Shown here one piece after another: positions 7,965 through 16,823 of a DNA stretch of 64,000 nt. The position numbers and the translations under genes were made by a program. The notes beneath the pieces are model-generated. The model worked only from the letters and a program-made list of their open reading frames with translations. It was not told the DNA's origin and did not search any database. Within the stretch, counting starts at the first letter, position 1. Every line of letters begins with the position of its first letter. Location of the stretch: positions 1-64,000 of the forward strand of contig CAMDRT010000017.1 in NCBI GenBank assembly GCA_945906815.1. The letters are read 5' to 3'. Origin of the DNA: Bordetella parapertussis. GTDB lineage: Bacteria; Pseudomonadota; Gammaproteobacteria; Burkholderiales; SG8-41.

Positions 7965-7990
7965 TGCTTATGCGCTGACGCCAGTCATGC

Positions 7991-9193
7991 TCACTCCAAT
8001 TTGCGCAGGCGCGGGACCCACAGCACTATGGCCAGCATGATGAGTAGGGCGACCACCGCGTAGGCACCCTGGGCGATGGGCGCACCAAAACGCTCGGCTG
8101 CTGCCCCCGCCAGTAAATTGCCAAACGGCAGGCTGATCACCACGCCGGTGCGTAGTCCCATCACGCGGCCGCGCATGGGCGGCGTCGTATTGCTCAATAT
8201 CAAGGTGGCGATCATGGTCCAGCAGATAGCCTGAGCAAGTCCAGCCACAAACACCAGCGCCAGCGACAGGGAATACCACGTGGACAGGGCAAGCAGTAGC
8301 AGAGAAACCGGCCACAGCAGACCACCCCACACCAGCAGCCAGCCCTTGCCTCTGAAGTTGCCCAGCATGACTACCCAGAGCCCAGCCAGCAGCGCCCCAA
8401 AACCCGCCATGGCAGTGAGCATCCCATAGCCGGTCGCACCCGTGTCCAGGACATAACGCGCAAAAAGAGGGAGGAACGCATAGCGGTATGGGGCCGCTAA
8501 CAGGTTTAATAAAAAGGCCAGCACCAGCAACACGAAGACAGTCTGGTTGCCCCAAACGTAGCGCAGGCCGCTGATCAGGCTCCGCCCCGGAGACTCGTGA
8601 ACTGCAAGGGCCGACTGCTTGACGCTGTTTAACCGCAACAGCACCACCACGTCCACGAGATAGATGCCCGCTATCAGCCAATAGGCGCCGCTCATGCCAA
8701 ATGTCGGGATCAGTAGCCCACCCAGTGCCGGACCAATCACCACTGTAATCTCCATAGCCACTGAACTCAGGGCGACAGCGTTGGTCACGTCTTCCCGCTT
8801 CACCAGGTCCGGTATCAGCGCCTGACGCGCGGGGTTGTCCAGTGCCCAGGTCAGGCTGCTCACCAGGGATAGCCCGATGAGATGTCCCAGCGTGAGCCAC
8901 CCGTTAAGCAACAGCAGCAGCATGGCCAGCGCTACTGCCCAATTCACCGCTGCCGCGATAATCAGCAGCAGCCGCCGGTCCATGCGGTCAGCGGCCACTC
9001 CCATAAACGGTGCCAGGATATAGCCGGCCATCTTGCTCGCGGCAACGATGCCCACCATCAGTGGCGACTCAGTCAGTTCCAGGGTGAGCCAGCCGACCAC
9101 CACCATATCTGCCCAGCGCGCAGTAGAGGAAAGCAGGGTCGCCGTCCACAGCAGGCGAAAGTCACGATAGCGGAGGGCAGCAAGCTGATGCAT
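7991..9193 (-). CDS. MFS transporter (EntS-like, MFS_3 family)
   Basis: A 400-residue major facilitator with about 12 predicted membrane segments. The start MHQLAALRYRDFRLLWTATL and the loop GVAADRMDRRLLLII between TM2 and TM3 (motif A variant) are typical of the enterobactin-exporter-like MFS_3 group. The DNPARQALIPDLVKREDVTNA loop is also characteristic. Substrate is unknown. It is convergent with the decayed island and divergent from the hydrolase-monooxygenase operon at 9332, with a 138-bp region between the start codons that should hold both promoters. Confidence 0.88.
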   Translation of the reverse strand: MHQLAALRYRDFRLLWTATLLSSTARWADMVVVGWLTLELTESPLMVGIVAASKMAGYILAPFMGVAADRMDRRLLLIIAAAVNWAVALAMLLLLLNGWLTLGHLIGLSLVSSLTWALDNPARQALIPDLVKREDVTNAVALSSVAMEITVVIGPALGGLLIPTFGMSGAYWLIAGIYLVDVVVLLRLNSVKQSALAVHESPGRSLISGLRYVWGNQTVFVLLVLAFLLNLLAAPYRYAFLPLFARYVLDTGATGYGMLTAMAGFGALLAGLWVVMLGNFRGKGWLLVWGGLLWPVSLLLLALSTWYSLSLALVFVAGLAQAICWTMIATLILSNTTPPMRGRVMGLRTGVVISLPFGNLLAGAAAERFGAPIAQGAYAVVALLIMLAIVLWVPRLRKLE

Positions 9194-9331
9194 GCTGGCG
9201 ATTTAACCACGGAACCTGTTGCAGCATGCGCGACCTTGCCTGTAGTGCGGTCAGCGTTTGAAATTCCTGTCCCCGATGCGTTACATTCGGGGTTACCTGC
9301 TATTTCCCGGTTTCACTGCAAGGAACACTGA

Positions 9332-10117
9332 ATGTCCACCGCTACCAGCGCTCCATCCACGGCACTTACATCGATAGCCGGCATCGAGCTCGACGTCCTG
9401 CGCCGGGGCGACGGCCCTCCGTTGCTGCTGTTACATGGCTTCCAGCCCATCGATCCCCGGCTGCCGCTGGTGGAGTTGCTCGCGCGCGATGCGCAGCTCA
9501 TCGCACCTTCCCATCCCGGATTCGGCGCTTCCCCGCGCCCCACGGATTTCGGCACGGTCTACGACCTTGTCCATCTTTATCTGGAATTTCTCGACACCCT
9601 GCCCCAAGGTCCAGTGACGCTGATGGGCCTTTCCTTCGGCGGCTGGCTGGCAGCCGAGATCGCGGTGAAAGCGGGGCGGCGCATCGAGCGTTTGATTCTG
9701 GTCGATGCGCTGGGCATCAAGGTGAGCGACCGCGAGACCGCGGACATCCTCGATGTGTTCAACACCCACCCGCAGGAAGTGATCCGTCATAGCTGGCACG
9801 CGCCGGACACCTACGCGCCCCGCTATGACGACATGGAGGACGACGAACTCATCACCCGCGCGCGCAACTGGGAGGCGCTGTGCCGCTACGGCTTTCACCC
9901 CTACATGTACAACCCGCAACTCAAGCGCTGGCTGGCAAGCATCAAGGCGCGCACGCTGGTGCTGTGGGGCGCTTCTGACGGCGTGGTGAAACCTGCCTAC
10001 GGCGAAGCCTACGCAAGACTGATACCCGGCGCACGCTTCGAGACCATCGCCGGCGCCGGACATCATCCCGAAATCGAACAGCCCGCGGCACTCGCCGCGC
10101 GCGTGCATGCCTTTTAG
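9332..10117 (+). CDS. Alpha/beta hydrolase
   Basis: 261 residues with the alpha/beta hydrolase fold: oxyanion-hole motif LLLLHGFQP, nucleophile elbow GLSFGGW with the catalytic Ser, acid residue in LVLWGASDGVVKP and His in IAGAGHHPEIE. No signal peptide, so cytoplasmic. AAGGAAC precedes the ATG by seven bases. It is the first gene of a four-gene operon with a flavin monooxygenase, another alpha/beta hydrolase and a MaoC-like dehydratase. It may hydrolyse an ester, lactone or C-C bond produced in that pathway; the substrate is unknown. Confidence 0.9.
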   Translation: MSTATSAPSTALTSIAGIELDVLRRGDGPPLLLLHGFQPIDPRLPLVELLARDAQLIAPSHPGFGASPRPTDFGTVYDLVHLYLEFLDTLPQGPVTLMGLSFGGWLAAEIAVKAGRRIERLILVDALGIKVSDRETADILDVFNTHPQEVIRHSWHAPDTYAPRYDDMEDDELITRARNWEALCRYGFHPYMYNPQLKRWLASIKARTLVLWGASDGVVKPAYGEAYARLIPGARFETIAGAGHHPEIEQPAALAARVHAF

Positions 10118-10143
10118 CAACCGTAGCCAGGACAGCGAACACC

Positions 10144-11358
10144 ATGGATATTTGGTATCAGTGCGAAATCCCCTATCCCCACGTCCCCCAGGATGTACTC
10201 GATCGCGCGCCCTCGGTGCGCGCGAGCCTGCCCAACCGTTATTGCGATCCCAAGGTTGCCGCCAACCTGTTCGAGGAGTGCATCGACGAATTCCTGTTAT
10301 GCGATGAGCGCGGGTTGAACGTGGTTGCGATCGAGCACCACGCCGGCATCAATTCGCTGCTGGCGGCGAACCCCATGCTGTTGGCGATCCTCGCGCGTCA
10401 GACCAGGAAGGCGCGCATCCTCAGTCTGGGAACGCTGGTCACGCTGCGCCCGGACCCGGTACGCATCGCCGAAGAGTACGCCACTGCCGACGTGATCAGT
10501 CGCGGGCGCCTGGACATCGGCTTTGTAAAATCCGGCGGCAGCGAGATGGCATCGAGCAATATGAGCGCGCTGGACAATGGCGAGCGCTACTGGGAGGCGA
10601 TTGATCTCATCTCCAAGGCGCTCACCCACCACGACGGCCCTTTCAGTTGGGAGGGCAAGCACTTTACCCACCGCCACGTGAATATCTGGCCACCCGCATT
10701 CCAGCAACCGCTGCCACGAATGTGGTCCGCCACCGGCGACGCTTCCACCTCCGCCGACGTGGGCCGGCGCGGCATGGTGCATGCGCTGGTGCTGCGTGGG
10801 CCCGAAGGGACGAAGGCTGCCTATACGGCTAACCGCCGCGCGCGCATCGAGGCCAACTTACCGGCCTCGACCACCGAGCGCTTTGCGTATGCGGCGATGG
10901 TGGCGGTGGGCGATACCGAAGAGGAGGGCATGCGTGTGGGCGAAAAACTGCTGTGGTTTCTCAACACCAGTCTTAGATCAGCGCCGCAGTACGGCAAGTT
11001 TCTGGCGGGCGGGGCACCGCCCGAGGCCGCGCCGATGATCTACCGCACCCGTCCCAGGGCCGACGCCAAGCCGCTGCCGGGTATGAGACCATCCGTCGGG
11101 AATGCCGCAGCGCTGATAGGCATCACGCCCGAAGCCGCGAAAGCGCAGGGTATTTTGTTCGCGGGCACACCGGACTCGGTGTACCAGCAGATCATGGATT
11201 TCTACAACTTTGTGGGCGGCTTTGGGCACTTGGTGATGATCGGCCGTTCGGGCTTCATGACCCACGAAGAAACCGAGAAAAGCATCAACCTCTTTGCGCG
11301 CGACGTGCTGCCGCGGCTACAGGCGATTACTCCGGTCATCGCAGGATTCAATCAATGA
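10144..11358 (+). CDS. LLM-class flavin-dependent oxidoreductase
   Basis: 404-residue luciferase-like monooxygenase family protein. Family features: N-terminal IWYQCEIPYP, AIEHHAGINSLLAANPMLLA (the glutamate/histidine flavin pocket), ILSLGTLVTLRPDPVRIAEEY and SRGRLDIGFVKSGG. These enzymes use reduced flavin from a separate reductase to insert oxygen. No reductase is encoded next to it. AGGACA lies 12 bases before the ATG. The gene is 26 bases after the first hydrolase and 7 bases before the second, so all are one transcript. The length and the WSATGDASTSADVGRRG segment suit the longer alkanal/limonene-type subgroup, but the substrate is not predictable. Confidence 0.9.
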   Translation: MDIWYQCEIPYPHVPQDVLDRAPSVRASLPNRYCDPKVAANLFEECIDEFLLCDERGLNVVAIEHHAGINSLLAANPMLLAILARQTRKARILSLGTLVTLRPDPVRIAEEYATADVISRGRLDIGFVKSGGSEMASSNMSALDNGERYWEAIDLISKALTHHDGPFSWEGKHFTHRHVNIWPPAFQQPLPRMWSATGDASTSADVGRRGMVHALVLRGPEGTKAAYTANRRARIEANLPASTTERFAYAAMVAVGDTEEEGMRVGEKLLWFLNTSLRSAPQYGKFLAGGAPPEAAPMIYRTRPRADAKPLPGMRPSVGNAAALIGITPEAAKAQGILFAGTPDSVYQQIMDFYNFVGGFGHLVMIGRSGFMTHEETEKSINLFARDVLPRLQAITPVIAGFNQ

Positions 11359-11365
11359 TTGCGCT

Positions 11366-12214
11366 ATGAGTCACGACGTCGAGAGCGCGACAGTGCAGCA
11401 GTTGGACGCCGAGGCGCGGCGTTCCGAGTCCGTGTGCGGCGACGGCAGCATGGTGTGGCGTGACTGGGGCGATGGGCCTGCCCTCGTCCTGCTCCACGGT
11501 GGGGCCGGCTCCTGGCAGCACTGGGTGCGCACTGTGCCGGCCTTCAGTTCCAGCCACCGCGTGCTCGCGCCCGATCTGCCGGGGCTCGGCGAGTCCGCGA
11601 ATCCGCCAGCGCCGCCGACGATGACGAGCATCGCCGCCATCGTGGCGGCGGGCATCGACGGGCTGCTGGGTGCGCAGGCATCCTACGATCTGGTCGGCTT
11701 TTCCTTTGGCGCCTCGGTGGGCGGGCACGTTGCGCTGTTGCACGGCGGGCGCGTGCGCTCGCTGACACTGCTCGGTGCGGGCGGGCTGGTGCGGCCGCGC
11801 ACGCCCATGACGCTCGAGCGTGTGCGCGACAAAATCGGCGAGGCGCGCATGCAGGCGCACCGTACCAACCTTCTGCGCAGCATGATTGCGGACCCGGCGC
11901 GGGTCGACGACCTCGCCCTCGCGATCCAGGACTGGAACGTGCACCACACGCGGCTGGACAGCCCGGCCCTGATCACGCTGCGGCCGCTCGCCGTGTCGCT
12001 GCCGCAGTTGCGCGTGCCGGTGAACGCGATCTGGGGAGAGCGCGACCAGATAGCCTACTATACGTTGGCAGAGCGGATCGCCGCGCTGCGCGTGCTGCGC
12101 CCGCAGATTGAACCGCATATCATTCCCTTGGCCGGCCACTGGGCCGCCTACGAGGCGCCCGGCGAATTTAACGCCACGCTCGCGACAGTGCTGCGCACGG
12201 CGGCGCTCGCATGA
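11366..12214 (+). CDS. Alpha/beta hydrolase
   Basis: 282 residues from the ATG at 11366 (the frame is open further upstream, inside the monooxygenase gene). Hydrolase motifs: LVLLHGGAGSWQHW (oxyanion hole, HGGAGSW as in C-C bond hydrolases), VGFSFGASVGG with nucleophile Ser, AIWGERDQIA with the acid and LAGHWAAYEAP with His. It resembles the MhpC/BphD-like group in the HGGAGSWQHW motif. It overlaps the following dehydratase gene by four bases (ATGA), so the two are translationally coupled. It is diverged from the first hydrolase of the operon and is probably not redundant with it. Confidence 0.9.
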   Translation: MSHDVESATVQQLDAEARRSESVCGDGSMVWRDWGDGPALVLLHGGAGSWQHWVRTVPAFSSSHRVLAPDLPGLGESANPPAPPTMTSIAAIVAAGIDGLLGAQASYDLVGFSFGASVGGHVALLHGGRVRSLTLLGAGGLVRPRTPMTLERVRDKIGEARMQAHRTNLLRSMIADPARVDDLALAIQDWNVHHTRLDSPALITLRPLAVSLPQLRVPVNAIWGERDQIAYYTLAERIAALRVLRPQIEPHIIPLAGHWAAYEAPGEFNATLATVLRTAALA

Positions 12215-13242
12215 ACGCAGGTAAGACGCCGCCGCACCCCATGTCGTCAGAGGTGCAAGAAAAGCTGTGGGACTACGATGCCGTGCAACCCGGCCAGGAC
12301 GGCTTTCCCACAGTCGTCACGCTGAGCGACGAGCACATCGCCGCTTACGCGCGGGTGGCGCAGAATCCTGATCCGCGCTTCCACGCCTCCGCGGCGAACC
12401 CGGCGTATGGCGGCGCGCTGATCGCGATGCCAACGATGGTGCTCACCTATGCGCCGCTGCTGCGCGACGAGATCGCCGAACGCCAGGGCTACCTCGCGCT
12501 GGAAGAGTCCACCACAGCGCGCCGTCAGACCCCGTTTGCCAAGTGCGAGATCCATTGGTTTCGTCCGGTGCGCGCCGGCGATACGCTCACCGGCACGCGC
12601 CGGGTTCTGGAGAAGTATGAGCGCCGGGGCAGCCGCTTTGTCACCTTCCGCGTCGAGGCCAGCAATCAGGCAGGCGAGCTGGTGGCCCGTTACGACTACA
12701 CCTGCATCTTCTCCTACGCCAAGGGCCAGCGTGATTTACCCCGTGAACTGGCGCAGCCGCAGCTGGCGGACGCTGCGGCGGCAGTGACCACAAACGTCAC
12801 AGGGCGCTGGCTCACCTTCGACGCCATCGCCGTCGGCGCGCCGTTGGCGCCGCTGGCGCTGGCGGAGAGCCAGGAGATTATGCTGCGCAAGAACGGACTG
12901 CGCCTGGCAGGCAAACCCAAGCCCAGCAACATTCACACCGACGAAGAATTTGCCCGGAAAAATATTTTTGCCGGCATGGTCAACTCCGGTCCAGCCACTT
13001 TGTCGTATGTCGATCAGATGCTGCAGCGCTCCTTCCCGCTACGCGCGTTCTACGACGGCGGCCGCTTGCTGATGCGGGCCATCACGCCTTTTCGCTCTGG
13101 CGACACGGTAACTTTCGCCGGCGAGGTGAGCGGCAAGCGGCAAGAAGACGGCAACAAGATAGTCGACTGCCGGGTGCGCGGCACCAACCAGCGCGGCGAG
13201 CTGGTGTGCCTGTGCGACGCTACGATGATGCTGCCGGCATGA
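12211..13242 (+). CDS. MaoC-like double-hotdog dehydratase
   Basis: 343-residue protein with two hotdog domains: an N-terminal FAS1-like dehydratase domain (residues about 20-165, VAQNPDPRFHASAANPAYGG) and a C-terminal domain (about 205-340, PSNIHTDEEFARKNIFAGMV). This layout is shared with mesaconyl-C4-CoA hydratase-like and HTD2-like enzymes. It likely hydrates or dehydrates an acyl-CoA or related thioester. As last gene of the operon with the monooxygenase and hydrolases it may act on the acyl product. Its stop at 13242 faces the convergent coxL1; the inverted repeat at 13299-13378 lies between. Confidence 0.8.
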   Translation: MNAGKTPPHPMSSEVQEKLWDYDAVQPGQDGFPTVVTLSDEHIAAYARVAQNPDPRFHASAANPAYGGALIAMPTMVLTYAPLLRDEIAERQGYLALEESTTARRQTPFAKCEIHWFRPVRAGDTLTGTRRVLEKYERRGSRFVTFRVEASNQAGELVARYDYTCIFSYAKGQRDLPRELAQPQLADAAAAVTTNVTGRWLTFDAIAVGAPLAPLALAESQEIMLRKNGLRLAGKPKPSNIHTDEEFARKNIFAGMVNSGPATLSYVDQMLQRSFPLRAFYDGGRLLMRAITPFRSGDTVTFAGEVSGKRQEDGNKIVDCRVRGTNQRGELVCLCDATMMLPA

Positions 13243-13298
13243 TTGCTGGTGCGCCATCATCATTGCGGTGCAGGGTTTGAGTGGCGAACTTCAAGACC

Positions 13299-13378
13299 AT
13301 TAACCGCGGAAAATACGGAACACACAGAAAAATTCCGCGCCCTTGTTGTTTCCGCGTATTCCGTGTGTTCCGTGGTTA
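13299..13378. terminator. Imperfect inverted repeat between convergent genes, likely bidirectional terminator
   Basis: Two arms of about 30 bases, each built from TTAACC-CGGAA and ACGGAACACAC-like units, face each other around a central segment, with several mismatches. The sequence family (accacggaacacacggaa) is a commonly seen dispersed hairpin in proteobacteria. It lies between the stops of the MaoC gene (plus) and coxL1 (minus), where a shared terminator is expected. Confidence 0.5.
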
Positions 13379-13420
13379 AAATCGCTTGATGTTGGGGTTA
13401 CTTCGGCACCTACAACTTCT

Positions 13421-13487
13421 GCATCTACTGCATCTACTGCATCTACTGCATCTACTGCATCTACTGCATCTACTGCATCTACTGCAT
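13421..13487. repeat. 9-bp tandem repeat, seven copies, made of Met-Gln-stop codons
   Basis: Seven perfect copies of GCATCTACT (13421-13483) plus a partial unit. On the minus strand the unit reads ATG CAG TAG, which is exactly the last two codons and stop of coxL1 (stop at 13479-13481). The array therefore starts in the coding end and expands into the 3' untranslated region, each unit carrying a stop in the coxL1 frame. Copy-number change would not alter the protein. It is a microsatellite-like array, not a CRISPR. Confidence 0.9.
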
Positions 13488-15839
13488 ACCGCGAATCGCG
13501 CGCCAGATGCGCTCGGGCGTTGCTGGCATTTCGATGTGCTTCACGCCAAATTCGGACAGTGCGTCCACCACCGCGTTGATCACTACGCCGAGTGCGGGTG
13601 TGGTACCGCCTTCGCCCGCCGGGCGCATGCCGAGCGGGTGCGTGGTGCACGGCACTTCGCTGATTGCGGTATCAAAGAACGGAAAGTGGTCGGCGCGCGG
13701 CATGGCGTAATCCATGAACGAACCGGTCAGCGGCTGTCCGCTGCGAGGGTCGTAATGACATTGTTCGAGCAGCGCCTGTCCCACGCCCTGGGCAATGCCG
13801 CCGTGCACCTGACCGTGAATAATCATCGGGTTCACCGCGCGCCCCACATCATCGACTGCCGAATATTTTACGATTTCCAGCGTTCCCAATGCGGGATCGA
13901 TTTCGACTTCGCACACATGACAGCCATAGGGAAAGCTTGCCAGCGTGAAGGTTTCATCCGAGAACGCGGCCAGTGGCCCGCGTAAATCTTCGGGTAAATC
14001 CGTGAGCTGCGTGGCAGCAGCCGCGATTTCGAACAAGCTGGCGGAGCGCTCTGCGCCCTCGGCACGGAAGCGGCCCTGCTCGAAGCGGACCACACTCGGG
14101 TCACATTCCATCAGGCGCGCGGCGATGCGCGTGCCTTTGGCGATAATCTGCTTCGCGCAATTCCAGATGACGACACTGCCCATGCGCATGCCACGACCGG
14201 AATGCGTGCCGCCGCCGACACTGACGATGTCGGTATCACCCGCGATGATTTGCACTTGCGCTATCGGTACGCCCAGCCATTCGTTGATCAGTTGCGCGAA
14301 GCTCGTCTCATGTCCCTGGCCGTTGGACACAATCCCGATCACGACCTGTATGTGGCCCGCGCCTTCGCCATCAGCATGCACGCTCACTTCGGCGCGTTCG
14401 CGCGGGATGCCGGTGGCGGTATCGACGTAATTGGCGATGCCGATACCGCGGCATTTGCCGCGTGTCCTGGCCTCGGCATGCCGCGCGGCAAAGCCCGCCC
14501 AATCACCCAGCGTGAGCGCTTTTTCCATCGCCGCTGGATAATCGCCGCTGTCGTAGAGCATGCCAAAGGGATTGGTGTAGGGTAGTTCCGCCGCGGTGAG
14601 CAGGTTGCGGCGCCGCAGTTCAACCCGCTCGAAGCCGAATTCCCGTGCGGCAATGTCGATCAGCCGCTCCATCACATACATGACTTCGGGCCGTCCGGCG
14701 CTGCGGTAGGGGCGGGTGATCATGGTGTTGCTTACCACCGCGCGCGCGCGAAAGTGCGCGGCAGGCACGCGATAGATGCTCGACATGATCTCGACGCCTT
14801 TTTTCAGCGGGCCATAATTCGTGGGGTGTGACCCCTGATTGCTGATGTTCGAGCCGCGCATGGCGAGAAACCTGCCGTCCTTATCGAGCGCCAGTTCCGC
14901 GCTCACCGCGAGATCGCGGCCCTGATAGTCGCTGACCAACGCTTCGCTGCGCTCAGCGGTCCATTTCACCGCACGTCCCACGCGCCGTGCCGCCCATGCC
15001 ACCAGCGCAAATTCGGGATAGATCATGCCGCGGGTGCCGAAGTTGCCGCCCACGTCGCCCATCACCACACGCACATTTTCGGTGGGCACATCGAGCATCA
15101 ACGCGAGATCTTGCTTCAGGCGCACCGCACCGCCACTGCCGGCATACAGGGTGTAGCGTTGCGTAGCCGCGTCAAAGTCACAAACAGCGGCACGCGGTTC
15201 CATCGGTACGCCGGTCACGCGCTGGATCCAGCTATCGAATTTCGCGATATGCGCGGCGCGGGCAAAGGCTGCCGCAGTGGCATCCTTGTCGCCGACATCG
15301 GCATCCAGAGACACGTTCGATGCCGCGTTTTCCCACAAGCGCGGCGCGTCCGCCTGCGCTGCTGCCAGTGTTGCTGTAATCGCGGGCAGTATCTGATAAT
15401 CGATCTCAACCTGTTCGGCCCCATCCTTCGCACTGTCGATAGTTTGTGCAATCACCATCGCCACCGCTTCACCGGCATAACGCACCTTGTCCAGGGCCAG
15501 CGCATAATGCGGCGCCTCAAAGCCTGCGAAGCCTTCGCGATTGACGAGTTGGGGTTCCGCAGGACTGGTGGATTGCGGCTTGTGCGGGAGGGGTTTCAAA
15601 CCGTCGGCGAGCATGTCCGTGCCGCTCAGGACTGCCAGCACGCCGGGTAGCGCCAGCGCCTTGCGGCTGTCGAGGGTACGGATATGCGCGTGCGCATGCG
15701 GCGAGCGCAGCATCACCGCATACACTTGCCGCGGCAGGTTCACATCGTCGCTGAAACAACCCCTGCCGGTGACCAGGCGCTGGTCTTCCTTGCGTCGTAC
15801 GGGTTGCCCGATACGCTCACTTTGTGCTGTCACTGACAT
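13479..15839 (-). CDS. Xanthine dehydrogenase-family molybdopterin-binding subunit (CoxL-like), copy 1
   Basis: Large catalytic subunit of a molybdenum hydroxylase, 786 residues. Motifs: substrate-domain start IGQPVRRKEDQRLVTGRG, GGNFGTRG near 264-271 (Mo-pterin region), PYRSAGRPE at 377-385, GQGHETSFAQ and near the end PAGEGGTTPALG with the catalytic Glu. Form I CO dehydrogenase has AYRCSFR at the 377 site, so this is not a CO dehydrogenase; even generic relatives usually have AYRGAGR. It is about four-fifths identical by eye to the copy at 16824-19205. Last gene of the operon; it starts 16 bases after the Bug gene. Its stop lies inside the 9-bp tandem array. Confidence 0.92.
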   Translation of the reverse strand: MSVTAQSERIGQPVRRKEDQRLVTGRGCFSDDVNLPRQVYAVMLRSPHAHAHIRTLDSRKALALPGVLAVLSGTDMLADGLKPLPHKPQSTSPAEPQLVNREGFAGFEAPHYALALDKVRYAGEAVAMVIAQTIDSAKDGAEQVEIDYQILPAITATLAAAQADAPRLWENAASNVSLDADVGDKDATAAAFARAAHIAKFDSWIQRVTGVPMEPRAAVCDFDAATQRYTLYAGSGGAVRLKQDLALMLDVPTENVRVVMGDVGGNFGTRGMIYPEFALVAWAARRVGRAVKWTAERSEALVSDYQGRDLAVSAELALDKDGRFLAMRGSNISNQGSHPTNYGPLKKGVEIMSSIYRVPAAHFRARAVVSNTMITRPYRSAGRPEVMYVMERLIDIAAREFGFERVELRRRNLLTAAELPYTNPFGMLYDSGDYPAAMEKALTLGDWAGFAARHAEARTRGKCRGIGIANYVDTATGIPRERAEVSVHADGEGAGHIQVVIGIVSNGQGHETSFAQLINEWLGVPIAQVQIIAGDTDIVSVGGGTHSGRGMRMGSVVIWNCAKQIIAKGTRIAARLMECDPSVVRFEQGRFRAEGAERSASLFEIAAAATQLTDLPEDLRGPLAAFSDETFTLASFPYGCHVCEVEIDPALGTLEIVKYSAVDDVGRAVNPMIIHGQVHGGIAQGVGQALLEQCHYDPRSGQPLTGSFMDYAMPRADHFPFFDTAISEVPCTTHPLGMRPAGEGGTTPALGVVINAVVDALSEFGVKHIEMPATPERIWRAIRGMQ

Positions 15840-15855
15840 TCAGCTTTGCTCCCAC

Positions 15856-16815
15856 TCAATCGAGTGCAACTTTAAAACCTTGGGTCACGATTTCCCATTT
15901 GGCGATTTCCGCTGTGATGTGTGCGGCAAATTCTTCCGGGGAATTGGCGATGGGCTGCGAGCCTGCGGCAACAAATTGTTGTGTGACCTTGGCAGTGCCT
16001 ATAGCTTTTACGAGGGCTGCGTGCAACGTCAAAATGACCTCGCGTGGTGTGGTGGCCGGTGCCAGCAAGCCCACCCATTGCGTAATTGCGTAGCCGGGCA
16101 GCGTTTCGGCGATCGCGGGCAGTTGCGGGAATAGTTTTGAGCGTTGTGCGCCGGTGGTGGCAATCGCGCGTAGCTTGCCGGCGCGGGATTGATGCACCAC
16201 GCTGGGCCCGCCGAAATAAATGCTTGTTTCGCCGCTCGCGGTCGCAATCACTGCGGGGCCGCCGCCCTTGTACGGCACGTGCACGATGTCGACCTGGGCG
16301 CGCTGTCTGAATAACTCCCCGGCCAGATGCGCCACCGACAGATTACCGGCAGAGGCAAAGGCGATTTGCCGCGGGCGGATTTTGGCGATGGCGATCAAGT
16401 CCGTTACGGTTTTCACCGGCATCGACGGATGGGTCACGAGCGCATAGTCGGCGGAGTCGATGAGGCTCACTGGCGCGAAATCCCTCACCGCATCGTACGG
16501 CAACTTCGCGCGGGTGGCGGGAAGAATTGCATTCGGTCCGGCGGTGCCGAGTAGCAGCGTGTAACCATCGGCTGCTGCCCGCGCCACCAGTTCGGTGCCG
16601 ATACGGCCGGTCGCGCCCGCGCGGTTCTCCACAACCATCTGCCAGCCCGCGGTCTCGGCCAGTGCCTGCGTCAGAATGCGCGCGCTCGCATCCGTTCCGC
16701 CGCCGGGCGGAAACGGCACGATCAGGCGTATCGGTTTGCTGGGGTAGGCCTGCGCCTGTGCGGTGAGGGTGCTGCTGATGAGCGCAAGACCGAGAATGCC
16801 AAAGGCGCCATGCAT
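15856..16815 (-). CDS. Bug/TctC-family substrate-binding protein within the molybdenum hydroxylase operon
   Basis: 319-residue Bug protein with a cleavable signal peptide (MHGAFGILGLALISSTLTAQ, then AYPSKPIRLIVPFPPGGGTD). DIVHVPYKGGGPAVI marks the ligand-loop region. It is wedged between two paralogous large subunits: 8 bases after coxL2 and 16 bases before coxL1. The tight spacing shows cotranscription, so the protein probably binds the substrate or product of the hydroxylase. Its signal peptide sends it to the periplasm, whereas the Mo enzyme has none and should be cytoplasmic. Confidence 0.92.
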   Translation of the reverse strand: MHGAFGILGLALISSTLTAQAQAYPSKPIRLIVPFPPGGGTDASARILTQALAETAGWQMVVENRAGATGRIGTELVARAAADGYTLLLGTAGPNAILPATRAKLPYDAVRDFAPVSLIDSADYALVTHPSMPVKTVTDLIAIAKIRPRQIAFASAGNLSVAHLAGELFRQRAQVDIVHVPYKGGGPAVIATASGETSIYFGGPSVVHQSRAGKLRAIATTGAQRSKLFPQLPAIAETLPGYAITQWVGLLAPATTPREVILTLHAALVKAIGTAKVTQQFVAAGSQPIANSPEEFAAHITAEIAKWEIVTQGFKVALD

Positions 16816-16823
16816 GTGACGCC

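Noticed and set aside
13421-13487. Possible CRISPR array
   Set aside because: Units are 9 bp with no spacers, and no cas genes are present.
13386-13985. Open frame on the plus strand with a Leu-Leu-His repeat
   Set aside because: It is only the 9-bp microsatellite read in frame, antisense to coxL1; no homology or ribosome site.
13479-15839. CO dehydrogenase large subunit
   Set aside because: The form I CO dehydrogenase loop AYRCSFR is absent; the site reads PYRSAGR, so CO oxidation is not supported.
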